From: Bacteriovoracaceae bacterium
GTDB lineage: Bacteria > Bdellovibrionota > Bacteriovoracia > Bacteriovoracales > Bacteriovoracaceae
Reading direction: 5' to 3'
DNA length: 64,000 nt
Assembly (NCBI GenBank): GCA_019752535.1
Contig: JAIEMA010000042.1
Span: 1 to 64,000, forward strand
The notes under the pieces: model-generated
Database searches by the model: none
Seen by the model: the letters and a program-made list of their open reading frames with translations, nothing else
What the model was told of the DNA's origin: nothing
Shown here: positions 1 to 8,214 of the stretch, in pieces
Layout of the letters: the number at the start of each line of letters is the position of its first letter
Numbering within the stretch: the first letter of the stretch is position 1
Position numbers and translations under genes: made by a program

Positions 1-159
1 CTCTTCAAGATCGACATTTGGTCCGTCACCTTGAGGCTGAGAGGCTTCACGACGAGCTGGCTTTTTGTCATTTCCGCGAGCTCCACGCTTGCCTCCACGA
101 CCCTTTTTCTCTTCGCCTTCGTTGCTTTCTACTACTTCATTTGTGTTTTCATCAGACAT
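1..159 (-). CDS. rpsE: 30S ribosomal protein S5, N-terminal part (cut by window edge)
   Basis: Only the first 53 codons are inside the window; the frame runs open through base 1. The ATG at 159-157 follows the rplR stop by 11 bases. S5 helps decoding fidelity and lines the mRNA entry side of the 30S subunit. The visible part is almost wholly a charged tail: an acidic run (ESNEGEE) followed by a Lys/Arg/Gly run. The conserved S5 core would begin beyond the edge. The assignment therefore rests on position, since rpsE follows rplR in spc operons, and on the tail being compatible with extended S5 proteins. Confidence 0.8.
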   Translation of the reverse strand, partial: MSDENTNEVVESNEGEEKKGRGGKRGARGNDKKPARREASQPQGDGPNVDLEE

Positions 160-170
160 GTCAGCCTCTC

Positions 171-545
171 TTACAGTTGGATGCCATTCTCGCGAATTGA
201 ATCCGCAAGAACTTTAATCACGCCGGTGTATTGCTTTCCGCTTCTATCAAAAACTGCGACAGAAACTTTTGCTTTTTTAAACTCAGATGCAACAGCTGCT
301 CCGAGCTTCTTAGCTCCTTCAGCATTACCACAATCTGCAACTTTTGTTTTTCCGTATGTTTGCACAGAAAATAAAGTCTTATTAGTTAAGTCATCAATGA
401 CTTGAACACGAAGATGCTTGTTTGTCTTAGTCACGCAAACACGTGGACGTTCAGCAGTCCCTTCAACTTTCTTTCTAATAGAAAGACGGCGACGGTATTC
501 TTTTGCTTTCGTCGGATTCTTAATTTTACCGAGTACTTTTCTCAT
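171..545 (-). CDS. rplR: 50S ribosomal protein L18
   Basis: Encodes 124 residues, slightly longer than the roughly 117 of E. coli L18. L18 binds 5S rRNA and anchors it in the central protuberance with L5. The basic N-terminus (RRRLSIRKKVEGTAERPRV) and the later IDDLTNKTL and GKTKVADCGNAEGAKKLG segments match the family, and the end resembles the usual GRVKALADAARE-type tail. It lies 21 bases after rplF and 11 before rpsE in standard spc order, inside one leftward transcript. Nothing is missing. Confidence 0.97.
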   Translation of the reverse strand: MRKVLGKIKNPTKAKEYRRRLSIRKKVEGTAERPRVCVTKTNKHLRVQVIDDLTNKTLFSVQTYGKTKVADCGNAEGAKKLGAAVASEFKKAKVSVAVFDRSGKQYTGVIKVLADSIRENGIQL

Positions 546-566
546 TTGTTCACCACCTGCAATTAA

Positions 567-1103
567 TTACTTTTTAGCGCCAGTCTTACCGGCTTTACGA
601 ATAACTTTCTCGCCAACATACTTAAGTCCTTTGCCCTTATAAGGCTCATGAGGACGGTAAGCACGAATTTGAGCCGCAACGAAACCAACGAGCTCTTTAT
701 CAGAGCCATTAACTTCGATTACGTTTTTATTAACAGTAACAGCTATACCCTTAGGCAACTTGTAATCAATTTGGTGCGAATAGCCCAAGTTCAATTGCAA
801 TGTTTGGCCAGTAACCGCAGCTTTATAACCGACACCAGTGAACTCAAGCTCTTTTTTGAAACCTGAAGAAACACCAGTCACCATATTGCTAACGATGGTA
901 CGAGTAAGTCCCCACAAAGAGCGACCAACACGATCTGTGCTGCCAACAACTTCAATGGCTTTATCTTTCTTTTCTACTTTTACACCGTCATTCACGACGT
1001 ATGAAAGCGTGCCTTTTGGCCCTTTAATTTCAACAGAGTTTCCAGCAATCTTAACTTCAACTTTCTCAGGAAGTGCGATTGGTTTTTTTCCAATACGAGA
1101 CAT
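567..1103 (-). CDS. rplF: 50S ribosomal protein L6
   Basis: Encodes 178 residues, the normal length. L6 sits near the factor-binding site at the base of the L7/L12 stalk. MSRIGKKPI at the start and the C-terminal RPHEPYKGKGLKYVGE signature are diagnostic. The two repeated alpha/beta halves of the family are present. It is 11 bases downstream of rpsH. A GAGAGGAATTT Shine-Dalgarno region precedes the ATG. Confidence 0.98.
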   Translation of the reverse strand: MSRIGKKPIALPEKVEVKIAGNSVEIKGPKGTLSYVVNDGVKVEKKDKAIEVVGSTDRVGRSLWGLTRTIVSNMVTGVSSGFKKELEFTGVGYKAAVTGQTLQLNLGYSHQIDYKLPKGIAVTVNKNVIEVNGSDKELVGFVAAQIRAYRPHEPYKGKGLKYVGEKVIRKAGKTGAKK

Positions 1104-1114
1104 AAATTCCTCTC

Positions 1115-1498
1115 TTACCAGACGTTTGCGATTACTTCACCACCAAGCTTCATAGCCTTTGCTTTACGCGAAGACATGAGACCAGAGGAAGTAGATACGA
1201 TTGATAAACCAAGTCCACTTAGGACTCTTGGCATATCTTGATACCCCTTATAAACACGTAAGCCAGGCTTAGAAACTCTTTCTAAACCAACTAACGCGCC
1301 TTCTTTAAGGGCGACTTTAATTGTTATATCAGCAGGACCTTTTGCAATAATTTTGAAAGACTTAATAAAACCTTCGTCTTTTAGAACCTTGCAAATTCCA
1401 GCTTTAATTTTGCTGGCAGGAATTTCAACTTTATCTAACCCAGCTTTGTTCGCATTGCGAATGCGGGTTAACAAGTCAGAAATAGGATCAGTCATCAT
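1115..1498 (-). CDS. rpsH: 30S ribosomal protein S8
   Basis: Encodes 127 residues, a full-length S8, which binds the central domain of 16S rRNA and in E. coli represses the spc operon. The N-terminal DPISDLLTRIRNAN and the C-terminal LSIVSTSSGLMS are the conserved rRNA-contact motifs. Two ATG codons are adjacent; AGGAG seven bases upstream favours the first. It lies between rpsN and rplF as in other bacteria. Confidence 0.98.
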   Translation of the reverse strand: MMTDPISDLLTRIRNANKAGLDKVEIPASKIKAGICKVLKDEGFIKSFKIIAKGPADITIKVALKEGALVGLERVSKPGLRVYKGYQDMPRVLSGLGLSIVSTSSGLMSSRKAKAMKLGGEVIANVW

Positions 1499-1511
1499 AC
1501 AATCTCTCCTC

Positions 1512-1817
1512 TTACCAGCTAGCTTTGGTCACTCCAGGGATCAACCCCTGAAGAGCCAATTCTCTAAATTTGTTTCTGCACAACTTGAAATCGCGATAAA
1601 CACCACGAGAGCGACCAGTTAATTCGCAACGGTTACGTACGCGATTAAGGTTTCCGCCTCTTGGCATTTTTTGCAATTTTGCACGGGCAGCTTCTCTTTC
1701 AGCTTCTGAAAGCTTCAAATCAACTGACTTAGCTCTTAGCTCTAAGCGCTTTGGCTCAAGCTTAATTGCAAGTTTTTCTCTTTTCTTGTTTTTAATCACT
1801 GAACTTAATTTAGCCAT
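1512..1817 (-). CDS. rpsN: 30S ribosomal protein S14, long zinc-free form
   Basis: Encodes 101 residues. S14 helps assemble the 30S head. The protein has the long form without the paired CxxC zinc ribbon: it reads [21 protein letters not shown] with two widely spaced single cysteines. This is the zinc-independent type, so ribosome assembly here would not depend on zinc for S14. It follows rplE by seven bases and precedes rpsH. Confidence 0.97.
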   Translation of the reverse strand: MAKLSSVIKNKKREKLAIKLEPKRLELRAKSVDLKLSEAEREAARAKLQKMPRGGNLNRVRNRCELTGRSRGVYRDFKLCRNKFRELALQGLIPGVTKASW

Positions 1818-1824
1818 TTCTTCC

Positions 1825-2370
1825 TCACTTCTCGCGGAAAGGCATGCCGAATAGCTTTAATAGCTCACGGCCTTCTTCGTTATTCTCAGCAGTGGTAACA
1901 AAGCTAATGCCCATTCCACGCACCTTATCGATTCGGTCATAATTGATCTCTGGGAAAATAATTTGTTCCTTGAGACCCATCGTGTAGTTACCTTTTCCAT
2001 CAAATCCCTTTGGAGAGAGACCACGAAAGTCTTTCACGCGAGGAAGAGAGAAGTTGATCAAACGATCAAGGAACTCATACATGCGCTCTCCGCGCAATGT
2101 TACGAATGCACCAATAGCCTGGCCTTCACGAAGTTTAAAAGAAGCAATTGATTTCTTTGCGCGAGCAACAACAGGCTTTTGACCTGTCACAGTTGCAACT
2201 TCATCAACAACCAAGTCTACTACTTTACCGTTACTAACAGCATCTCTAGTGATGCTATTAACAATGATCTTTTCGAGCTTAGGAACTTGATGCACGTTCG
2301 CGTATTTGAACTTTTCCTGCATCTTCTTTTTTAGCTCTGCTTGATACAGAGACTTAAGACGTGCCGTCAT
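1825..2370 (-). CDS. rplE: 50S ribosomal protein L5
   Basis: Encodes 181 residues against about 179 in E. coli. L5 binds 5S rRNA and touches the P-site tRNA. Conserved pieces visible are [16 protein letters not shown] near residue 40, [21 protein letters not shown] in the middle, [18 protein letters not shown] and the [10 protein letters not shown] segment before the C-terminus. It starts 11 bases after rplX ends. Canonical order and full length leave no doubt. Confidence 0.98.
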   Translation of the reverse strand: MTARLKSLYQAELKKKMQEKFKYANVHQVPKLEKIIVNSITRDAVSNGKVVDLVVDEVATVTGQKPVVARAKKSIASFKLREGQAIGAFVTLRGERMYEFLDRLINFSLPRVKDFRGLSPKGFDGKGNYTMGLKEQIIFPEINYDRIDKVRGMGISFVTTAENNEEGRELLKLFGMPFREK

Positions 2371-2381
2371 TTTTTACTCCA

Positions 2382-2690
2382 TCACTTAATATCCGCGCCA
2401 GATTTAGCGACGCGAATTTTTTTTCCGTTTTTCTCAGTTACTTTTACTCTCGTTGCTTTTCCTGATTTTGGATCAGTTACAGCAACGTTGCTCACATGAA
2501 GAGCTTTCTCAATATCAACTAGTCCACCCTGAGGATTTTGTTGATTTGGCTTCATTGTTTTCTTAACAACGTTTACACCCTCAACAACAACTCTGTTTGT
2601 CTTCCAGTTGATGTTTTTAATTTTTCCTTGTTTGCCTTTATCTTTTCCGGCTAAGACAACCACATTGTCGTTTACTTTAAGCTTTTGCAT
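2382..2690 (-). CDS. rplX: 50S ribosomal protein L24
   Basis: Encodes 102 residues. L24 is an early assembly initiator that binds the 5' domain of 23S rRNA near the exit tunnel. The N-terminal KOW motif is clear (VVVLAGKDKGKQGKI), followed by the NVVKKTMKPNQQNPQGG segment typical of the family. Its ATG lies ten bases after the rplN stop region in spc order. Confidence 0.97.
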   Translation of the reverse strand: MQKLKVNDNVVVLAGKDKGKQGKIKNINWKTNRVVVEGVNVVKKTMKPNQQNPQGGLVDIEKALHVSNVAVTDPKSGKATRVKVTEKNGKKIRVAKSGADIK

Positions 2691-2700
2691 TGTGATCCCC

Positions 2701-3069
2701 TTATAGTACTTCGTGAGCTAGAGAACAAATTTTAGTGAAATTTTTGTTTCTCAATTCGCGAGCAACTGGTCCAAAAATACGAGTTCCAATTGGCTCATTT
2801 TCGTTAGCAAGAAGGACACATGAGTTTTCGTCAAAAGAAATTGTCGTTCCGTCTTCACGTTTGATCGGGAATACAGTTCTTACGATCACAGCTCTTTTAA
2901 CATCGCCCTTCTTAACTTTTCCACCAGATATAGCCTGTTGAACCGCTACGACGATAATATCGCCAATATTTGCATTCATTCGCTTAGATCCGCCAAGTAC
3001 CTTGATACATTGAACAGTTTTTGCGCCTGAATTATCTGCTACAATTAAATTCGATTGTTGCTGGATCAC
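2701..3069 (-). CDS. rplN: 50S ribosomal protein L14
   Basis: Encodes 122 residues, the usual length. L14 contacts L19 and forms an inter-subunit bridge with 16S r[20 protein letters not shown] at the start and the [18 protein letters not shown] segment near the end are near-invariant family motifs. It is the first gene of the classical spc operon but here continues from rpsQ with only 13 bases between, so the S10 and spc units appear joined. Confidence 0.98.
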   Translation of the reverse strand: MIQQQSNLIVADNSGAKTVQCIKVLGGSKRMNANIGDIIVVAVQQAISGGKVKKGDVKRAVIVRTVFPIKREDGTTISFDENSCVLLANENEPIGTRIFGPVARELRNKNFTKICSLAHEVL

Positions 3070-3082
3070 TGGATACCTCGCC

Positions 3083-3337
3083 TTACTTCACAATGTTCAA
3101 AAGTTCCCAACGCTTCAGAGCAGAACGTGGACGAGATTCAATAATCGTCACAGTGTTGCCAATCTGAGCCTTCTCACTTTCATCGTGAGCATGGAACTTT
3201 TTAGAGTTAGTTACAAACTTGTGGTATTTTGGGTGCATTGTTTTGCGCTCAACTTTAACCACGATAGTTTTTGTTGCTTTATCGCTAACGACTACGCCAG
3301 TTAGCTTTCTTTTCGTTTTTTTTGTTTCTTCACTCAT
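3083..3337 (-). CDS. rpsQ: 30S ribosomal protein S17
   Basis: Encodes 84 residues, exactly the E. coli length. S17 is a primary 16S rRNA-binding OB-fold protein. The motif [20 protein letters not shown] followed by HPKYHKFV and the C-terminal [14 protein letters not shown] are diagnostic. It follows rpmC by nine bases, the normal end of the S10 operon. Confidence 0.98.
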   Translation of the reverse strand: MSEETKKTKRKLTGVVVSDKATKTIVVKVERKTMHPKYHKFVTNSKKFHAHDESEKAQIGNTVTIIESRPRSALKRWELLNIVK

Positions 3338-3346
3338 GTTGCCGCC

Positions 3347-3538
3347 TTAATTCTTTTTGCTATTTAACGCTGTTAAAAGACGAGCGATATCTTTTTTAAG
3401 AGCACGCTTCGTGTGTGACTTTTCAACACCAACTGTGTGCTTCGAAAACTTTGCGTTAAACATCTCAGTCTTCAATACAGCGACTTTCTCTTTGATGTCT
3501 TTAGCGCTTAATTTCGCTGCTTCAGAATACTTAATCAT
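3347..3538 (-). CDS. rpmC: 50S ribosomal protein L29
   Basis: Encodes 63 residues from the ATG at 3538, which has GAGGTAT six bases upstream; the frame stays open 12 codons further upstream but those lie inside rplP's end and have no ribosome site. L29 is a two-helix protein at the tunnel exit near L23. The family core appears as FNAKFSKHTVGVEKSHTKRALKKDIARLLT. It lies between rplP and rpsQ. Confidence 0.95.
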   Translation of the reverse strand: MIKYSEAAKLSAKDIKEKVAVLKTEMFNAKFSKHTVGVEKSHTKRALKKDIARLLTALNSKKN

Positions 3539-3551
3539 GAAATACCTCAGC

Positions 3552-3998
3552 TTATTTTGCACGAGGAGGCACATGCCCCTCGCGCTCTAAATCTTCTTTT
3601 GAAACAAATCTTGTACGTACTGGTAACTTATACTTAGCGAGACGAAGCGCAGCTTCAGCATCAGCTTTTGTCATTCCACCAACTTCAAAAAGTACGCGGC
3701 CAGGCTTAATAACAGCTACCCACTCTTCAGGCGAGCCTTTTCCTTTACCCATACGTACTTCCGCAGGTTTCTTAGTTAATGACTTGTCTGGAAATACTTT
3801 AATCCACATATTTCCGCCTTTCTTCGTTTCGCGAGATATTGCGATACGAGCAGCTTCAATCTGGCGATTTGTAATAAATCCGCAAGAAAGGGCCTGAAGG
3901 GCGAAATCACCAAAAGTAATTCCGTTACCAGTATGAGCAGCTCCAGTCATACGACCTTTCTGCATTTTTCTAAACTTAACTCTTTTTGGGCTTAACAT
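3552..3998 (-). CDS. rplP: 50S ribosomal protein L16
   Basis: Encodes 148 residues, about 12 more than E. coli L16. L16 organises the A-site region of the peptidyl transferase centre. [42 protein letters not shown] and [14 protein letters not shown] are the family hallmarks. The extra residues are a charged C-terminal tail after RTRFV. It follows rpsC by 15 bases. Confidence 0.98.
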   Translation of the reverse strand: MLSPKRVKFRKMQKGRMTGAAHTGNGITFGDFALQALSCGFITNRQIEAARIAISRETKKGGNMWIKVFPDKSLTKKPAEVRMGKGKGSPEEWVAVIKPGRVLFEVGGMTKADAEAALRLAKYKLPVRTRFVSKEDLEREGHVPPRAK

Positions 3999-4013
3999 AA
4001 AAACCTCTGATCC

Positions 4014-4640
4014 TTACTTGTAAATTTCACCCTTGTATACCCAAACCTTAACACCAATTATTCCGTATGCTGTTTGAGCAGTAGCAGTTGAATAATCGAT
4101 ATCAGCACGAAGTGTATGCAAAGGAACTTTTCTCTCAGAGTAACCTTCGGTACGAGCAATCTCTGCTCCACCTAGGCGACCTGAACACTTAACCTTAATA
4201 CCCTTAACTCCAGATCTGAATGCTGATGTCATCACCTTTTTCATGGCACGACGGAAGGCAACACGCTTCTCAAGTTGTTGAGCAATATTTTCTGCAATTA
4301 ACTTAGCTTCTGCGTCAGGACGCTTTACCTCAGCAATATTGAAAAATAAAGGACAGTTTGTGATTTTTTTAAGATCGTTGCGAATCTTCTCAATACCAGT
4401 GCCTTTTTTACCGATAGCAACACCTGGTTTTGCTGAATAAACAGTAACCTTGACTTGATCAGCAGTTCTTGTGATCTCAGTCTTAGCAATCGATGCAGAA
4501 GCAAGTTCCTTATCGATATAATTTCTAATCGCTAAATCTTGTTGAAAAATTGTTGCGTAGTTATTTTTTACGTACCAGTTTGAATGCCAGGTCTTGATAT
4601 AACCAAGGCGGAAGCCGGTAGGTTGTACTTTTTGTCCCAT
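4014..4640 (-). CDS. rpsC: 30S ribosomal protein S3
   Basis: Encodes 208 residues, shorter than the 233 of E. coli because the variable basic C-terminal tail is absent. S3 forms part of the mRNA entry channel and its helicase. [13 protein letters not shown] opens the protein, a KH domain with [16 protein letters not shown] lies near residue 75, and the C-terminal [13 protein letters not shown] closes it. It sits between rplV and rplP. Confidence 0.98.
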   Translation of the reverse strand: MGQKVQPTGFRLGYIKTWHSNWYVKNNYATIFQQDLAIRNYIDKELASASIAKTEITRTADQVKVTVYSAKPGVAIGKKGTGIEKIRNDLKKITNCPLFFNIAEVKRPDAEAKLIAENIAQQLEKRVAFRRAMKKVMTSAFRSGVKGIKVKCSGRLGGAEIARTEGYSERKVPLHTLRADIDYSTATAQTAYGIIGVKVWVYKGEIYK

Positions 4641-4656
4641 GATCAGTTTCCCCTTA

Positions 4657-4989
4657 TTACGCTTCTTTTAAACCAATAGTTACGTAGCTTGACTTCTTAA
4701 TGATGCGGTATGCGCGGCCCTGGGCACGTGGCATAATTCTCTTCAACTGAGGACCCTCATCAACCTTAACAATATCAACAGTTAAGTTATCAAGATCATA
4801 TTTCTTAGTTTCAGAAGCGATCGCAAGACCGCTGTTAATTAGCTTAGAAAGAATAATCGCAATCTCTTTTTTCTCAGAGAATCGAAGTATTTTTAAAGCT
4901 TCTTCAACCTTCTTGCGACGGATGAGATCAGCAACACCACGAACTTTGCGAGCCGTTATTCCAACATTGTTGTTTTTTACTGTAATCAT
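4657..4989 (-). CDS. rplV: 50S ribosomal protein L22
   Basis: Encodes 110 residues from the ATG at 4989, the E. coli length. An in-frame GTG four codons upstream overlaps the rpsS stop and would sit on the ribosome site (GTGAGGACTGAC), so the ATG is preferred. L22 lines the exit tunnel. Visible motifs are [19 protein letters not shown] and the tip loop [19 protein letters not shown]. No macrolide-type deletion is seen in the loop. Confidence 0.96.
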   Translation of the reverse strand: MITVKNNNVGITARKVRGVADLIRRKKVEEALKILRFSEKKEIAIILSKLINSGLAIASETKKYDLDNLTVDIVKVDEGPQLKRIMPRAQGRAYRIIKKSSYVTIGLKEA

Positions 4990-4997
4990 GTCAGTCC

Positions 4998-5288
4998 TCA
5001 CTTCTTCGCTTCTTCGGCTTTCTTATCAGACGCAGTGTGGCCCTTGAAAGTGCGAGTTTCTGCGAATTCTCCAAATTTATGACCGATCATATTGTCGGTT
5101 ACATAAACTGGAATAAATTTCTTTCCGTTATGAACAGCAAAAGTTAATCCAATGAAGTCAGGAGTGATCATTGAGCGACGAGACCAAGTCTTGATGACCT
5201 TGTTGCCTTTTTGATCTTTCTTAGCTTCAGCTGCCTTGTCGTAGAGGTAAGCGTCTACGAATGGGCCTTTCTTTAGTGAACGTGCCAT
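4998..5288 (-). CDS. rpsS: 30S ribosomal protein S19
   Basis: Encodes 96 residues. S19 is in the 30S head and contacts A-site tRNA and S13. [15 protein letters not shown], the [14 protein letters not shown] segment and the [15 protein letters not shown] motif are diagnostic. It follows rplB with 14 bases between, in S10-operon order. Confidence 0.98.
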   Translation of the reverse strand: MARSLKKGPFVDAYLYDKAAEAKKDQKGNKVIKTWSRRSMITPDFIGLTFAVHNGKKFIPVYVTDNMIGHKFGEFAETRTFKGHTASDKKAEEAKK

Positions 5289-5302
5289 TTTAGTTTCCTC
5301 TC

Positions 5303-6127
5303 TTACTTACGACGTTTGACAATAAACTTGTCAGTACGTTTGTTTTTACGAGTTTTATAACCACGAGTAGGTAATCCCCAAGGCGATACAGGGTGACGAC
5401 CACCTGAAGTACGACCTTCACCACCACCATGTGGGTGATCAACTGGGTTCATAACTACACCGCGAACTGCTGGACGAATGCCACGGTGACGTGACTTACC
5501 AGCTTTACCAACTTTCTCAAGTTCATGCTCAATCTTACCTACCTGACCAATTGTGGCTCGGCAGTTTGACTTAACCTTACGAAGCTCTCCCGAAGGAAGG
5601 CGAAGAAGAGCAAACTCTTCTTCCTTGGCCATGAGCTGAGCATAAGCTCCTGCTGAACGTGCCATTTGTCCGCCAGCATTTGGTGACAATTCTACGTTGT
5701 GGACCAAGGTTCCGATTGGAATATCACGAAGAAGTTTTGCATTCCCTGCTTTGATATCTGCTGAATCAGAAGAGATAATTACATCTCCAACCTTCATCCC
5801 AACAGGTGCAATAACGTAATTCTTAACACCATCGGCATAAGTTATCAGCGCAATATTGCATGTACGGTTAGGATCATGCTCAATTGACTGAACTGTAGCT
5901 GGGATATCAAGCTTGTTACGTTTAAAATCGACCAAGCGATATTTTTGTTTCGCTCCACCACCATGATGTCTAACAGTGATGCGGCCATGACTGTTACGCC
6001 CAGCCTTTGATTTTTTTGGGAATAGCAAACTCTTTTCAGGTGCTACTCCACGAGTGACTTCACCGGTCACAACAACCATAGCTCGGCGAGCTGGTGTTAT
6101 CGGTTTAAATTTCTTTAGGGTCGTCAT
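5303..6127 (-). CDS. rplB: 50S ribosomal protein L2
   Basis: Encodes 274 residues, against 273 in E. coli. L2 is a primary 23S rRNA binder needed for subunit association and peptidyl transfer. [19 protein letters not shown] near residue 50 and the C-terminal [27 protein letters not shown], which carries the conserved HPHGGG histidines, are intact. It follows rplW by 15 bases. Confidence 0.99.
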   Translation of the reverse strand: MTTLKKFKPITPARRAMVVVTGEVTRGVAPEKSLLFPKKSKAGRNSHGRITVRHHGGGAKQKYRLVDFKRNKLDIPATVQSIEHDPNRTCNIALITYADGVKNYVIAPVGMKVGDVIISSDSADIKAGNAKLLRDIPIGTLVHNVELSPNAGGQMARSAGAYAQLMAKEEEFALLRLPSGELRKVKSNCRATIGQVGKIEHELEKVGKAGKSRHRGIRPAVRGVVMNPVDHPHGGGEGRTSGGRHPVSPWGLPTRGYKTRKNKRTDKFIVKRRK

Positions 6128-6142
6128 ATCTCAACCTTTTCC

Positions 6143-6439
6143 TTAAATGCCTTTAAAGAATTCAATCTTCTGTCCATCCTGAATTTGTACCCATGCTTTC
6201 TTAGAAGACTGGGACTTCTTCATTCCACCTTTAGAACCTGAACGCTTTGGCTTTCCAGGGACAACAGATGTGCGAACATTTAAAACTTTCACATCGAAAT
6301 ATTTTTCAACAGCAAGTTTGATCTGATTTTTATTTGCTTTCACGTTCACAGCAAAGCTGTATCTGTTACTCACTTCCGTCTCTTTCGAGCTTTTTTCTGT
6401 CATCAATGGTTTGATGAGAACATTTTCTAAACCTGTCAT
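6143..6439 (-). CDS. rplW: 50S ribosomal protein L23
   Basis: Encodes 98 residues. L23 is the docking site for trigger factor and SRP at the tunnel exit. Motifs seen are IKPLMTEKSS at the start, RYSFAVNVKANKNQIKLAVE in the middle and VNVRTSVVPGKPKR-type residues afterwards. It starts immediately after the rplD stop (one base between), indicating translational coupling. Confidence 0.97.
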   Translation of the reverse strand: MTGLENVLIKPLMTEKSSKETEVSNRYSFAVNVKANKNQIKLAVEKYFDVKVLNVRTSVVPGKPKRSGSKGGMKKSQSSKKAWVQIQDGQKIEFFKGI

Positions 6440-6440
6440 G

Positions 6441-7058
6441 TTACACCAGCCTGCTGAGAAGTTTTTCCAAAGCGGCTTTCTCGATAATCAGATTTTCAAA
6501 TTTCACTGCTTCATAAACAGAGAAACCAGATACTGGTGCATACTTAGCGCGAGCCAAGTTGCTAATCGCGAAATCAACTTTGTCATTTTGTTCAGTTGTA
6601 ATCACTAGTGCCGGCAATAAATTGCGAGTGCTAAGTGCTTTGAACATATCTTTTGTCTTGCCTGTTGATTCAAGTTTTTCAACTACAGTGAGTTTTCCAG
6701 CTTGAAGCTTGTCCGCAATAATTGAATGAATGGCACCATTCATTACTTTTTTATTCACTTTTTGAGTGTAGTCACGTGGCTGAGGACCGAAAGTTGTTCC
6801 TCCACCTGGCATAAGAGGTGATCTCTTAGAACCTTGACGTGCATTACCAGTGCCCTTTTGTTTGAATGGCTTTTTACCGCCGCCCGAAACAAGAGCTTTG
6901 TTCTTTGTTGCTGCTGTACCTTGACGGCGACCCGCAAGGAGAGCTTTCACAACTTGGTGAACAACTGGAACATTGATTTTTTCTGCTGAAAGATCGATCG
7001 TAGCCTTTAGAGCTCCCGATTTTTCAAATTTTGTGTTTAGTACTGCTATATCAGTCAT
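6441..7058 (-). CDS. rplD: 50S ribosomal protein L4
   Basis: Encodes 205 residues from the ATG at 7058, which has GGGAGACAACC just upstream; an in-frame start five codons earlier overlaps the rplC stop and lacks a site. L4 reaches into the exit tunnel and, in E. coli, controls the S10 operon. The tunnel loop (GRRQGTAATKNKALVSGGGKKPFKQKGTGNARQGS) and PRDYTQKVNKK are conserved. Confidence 0.97.
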   Translation of the reverse strand: MTDIAVLNTKFEKSGALKATIDLSAEKINVPVVHQVVKALLAGRRQGTAATKNKALVSGGGKKPFKQKGTGNARQGSKRSPLMPGGGTTFGPQPRDYTQKVNKKVMNGAIHSIIADKLQAGKLTVVEKLESTGKTKDMFKALSTRNLLPALVITTEQNDKVDFAISNLARAKYAPVSGFSVYEAVKFENLIIEKAALEKLLSRLV

Positions 7059-7069
7059 GGTTGTCTCCC

Positions 7070-7723
7070 TCACGCCTTCTTGACCGCTTTCGCGATCTTA
7101 ATGAAGCCGTTCTTAGACCCTGGAACTGAACCCTTGATCAGCATATAGCCGTCTTTAGTATTCACTTCTAGAACTTGGATATTTTGAACAGTTACAGTTT
7201 CATTACCCATCTGGCCTGGCATCTTCTTCTCAGCAAATACCCTTGCTGGAGTTGCACGGCAGCCGATAGAACCTGGACGGCGGTGAAAGTGAGATCCATG
7301 AGCAGCTGGACCGCCCTGGAAATTGTATCTCTTCATTACGCCTTGAAAGCCCTTACCCTTAGAAGTTCCAGTAACGTCTACAAAAACGTTAGCTTTGAAC
7401 TCTTCAAGACCAACTTCCTTGCCCAAAGCTTCAGCTACAGGAGCTTCCACTTTGATTTCAGAAAACTGAGTAAGATTTTGTGAAATACCAGCTTTCTTAA
7501 GCGTCCCTTTCACAGGCTTCGTAAGCAAACTTTCACGCTTCTCATGGAACGCTACTTGGTATGCACCATAGCCATCTTTATCTTGGGTTTTAACTTGAGA
7601 TATGACATTTGGAATTAATTTTACGACAGTCACAGGAATATGATTCCCGCTCGCATCAAAAATTCTTGTCATGCCTGCCTTGATTCCATAAATGGCAGGC
7701 AGACTAATTGTAGCCTCTGACAT
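7070..7723 (-). CDS. rplC: 50S ribosomal protein L3
   Basis: Encodes 217 residues. L3 is an assembly initiator whose long arm reaches the peptidyl transferase centre. GIKAGMTRIFD near the start, then GTSKGKGFQGVMKRYNFQGGPAAHGSHFHRRPGSIG and KKMPGQMGNETVT, are family signatures. The leader of about 80 bases between rpsJ and rplC (7724-7803) has two inverted repeats and could be a regulatory site. Confidence 0.98.
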   Translation of the reverse strand: MSEATISLPAIYGIKAGMTRIFDASGNHIPVTVVKLIPNVISQVKTQDKDGYGAYQVAFHEKRESLLTKPVKGTLKKAGISQNLTQFSEIKVEAPVAEALGKEVGLEEFKANVFVDVTGTSKGKGFQGVMKRYNFQGGPAAHGSHFHRRPGSIGCRATPARVFAEKKMPGQMGNETVTVQNIQVLEVNTKDGYMLIKGSVPGSKNGFIKIAKAVKKA

Positions 7724-7803
7724 CGGACCTCCACAGCATCACCCCGTCACAGGGATGCATTCATGGTTAATAAAATGTATCGAACTCGAGAACGAGCTTT
7801 ATA

Positions 7804-8112
7804 CTAGTACTTAATTTCTACGTCAACACCCGCAGAGAGATCGAGCTTCATTAGGCTGTCGACCGTCTGTTGTGTGGGCTCAATGATATCAACGAGGCGC
7901 TTATGCGTGCGCATCTCAAATTGCTCACGAGACTTTTTATCAATGTGTGGTGAACGGAGAACGGTGTAACGATTGATCTCTGTAGGAAGAGGGATCGGTC
8001 CGGCTACTCGTGCGCCTGTGTTCTTAGCTGTTTGTACGATTTCCTGGACGGATGCGTCAAGGATGTTGTAATCATAAGCGCGCAGCTTAATTCTCAGCTT
8101 ATTGGTCTTCAT
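7804..8112 (-). CDS. rpsJ: 30S ribosomal protein S10 (NusE)
   Basis: Encodes 102 residues from the ATG at 8112, preceded by GGGAGCTAGC; an upstream in-frame start adds only MGAS. S10 is a 30S head protein and, as NusE, joins NusG/NusB in antitermination. [49 protein letters not shown] and [16 protein letters not shown] are classic. It heads the S10 series, about 100 bases after fusA; tuf, which often lies between, is absent here. Confidence 0.98.
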   Translation of the reverse strand: MKTNKLRIKLRAYDYNILDASVQEIVQTAKNTGARVAGPIPLPTEINRYTVLRSPHIDKKSREQFEMRTHKRLVDIIEPTQQTVDSLMKLDLSAGVDVEIKY

Positions 8113-8191
8113 GCTAGCTCCCAAATTTGTGTCTCGGAAAAGTAATGGAACGACTGGCCTTTGTAAAGCCCCATCCGAGTATTTTTTATTG

Positions 8192-8209
8192 AGGCCAAAA
8201 ATTTGGCCT
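8192..8209. other. Inverted repeat between fusA and rpsJ
   Basis: AGGCCAA pairs with TTGGCCT around a four-base loop, directly after the fusA stop on the leftward transcript. The bases following it leftward are CAATAAAAAA rather than a T-run, so it does not look like an efficient intrinsic terminator for fusA. It may stabilise mRNA ends or attenuate slightly between the str and S10 units. Confidence 0.5.
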
Positions 8210-8214
8210 TTTAG

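Noticed and set aside
8192-8209. fusA terminator
   Set aside because: The stem is good but is not followed by a T-run in the leftward direction.
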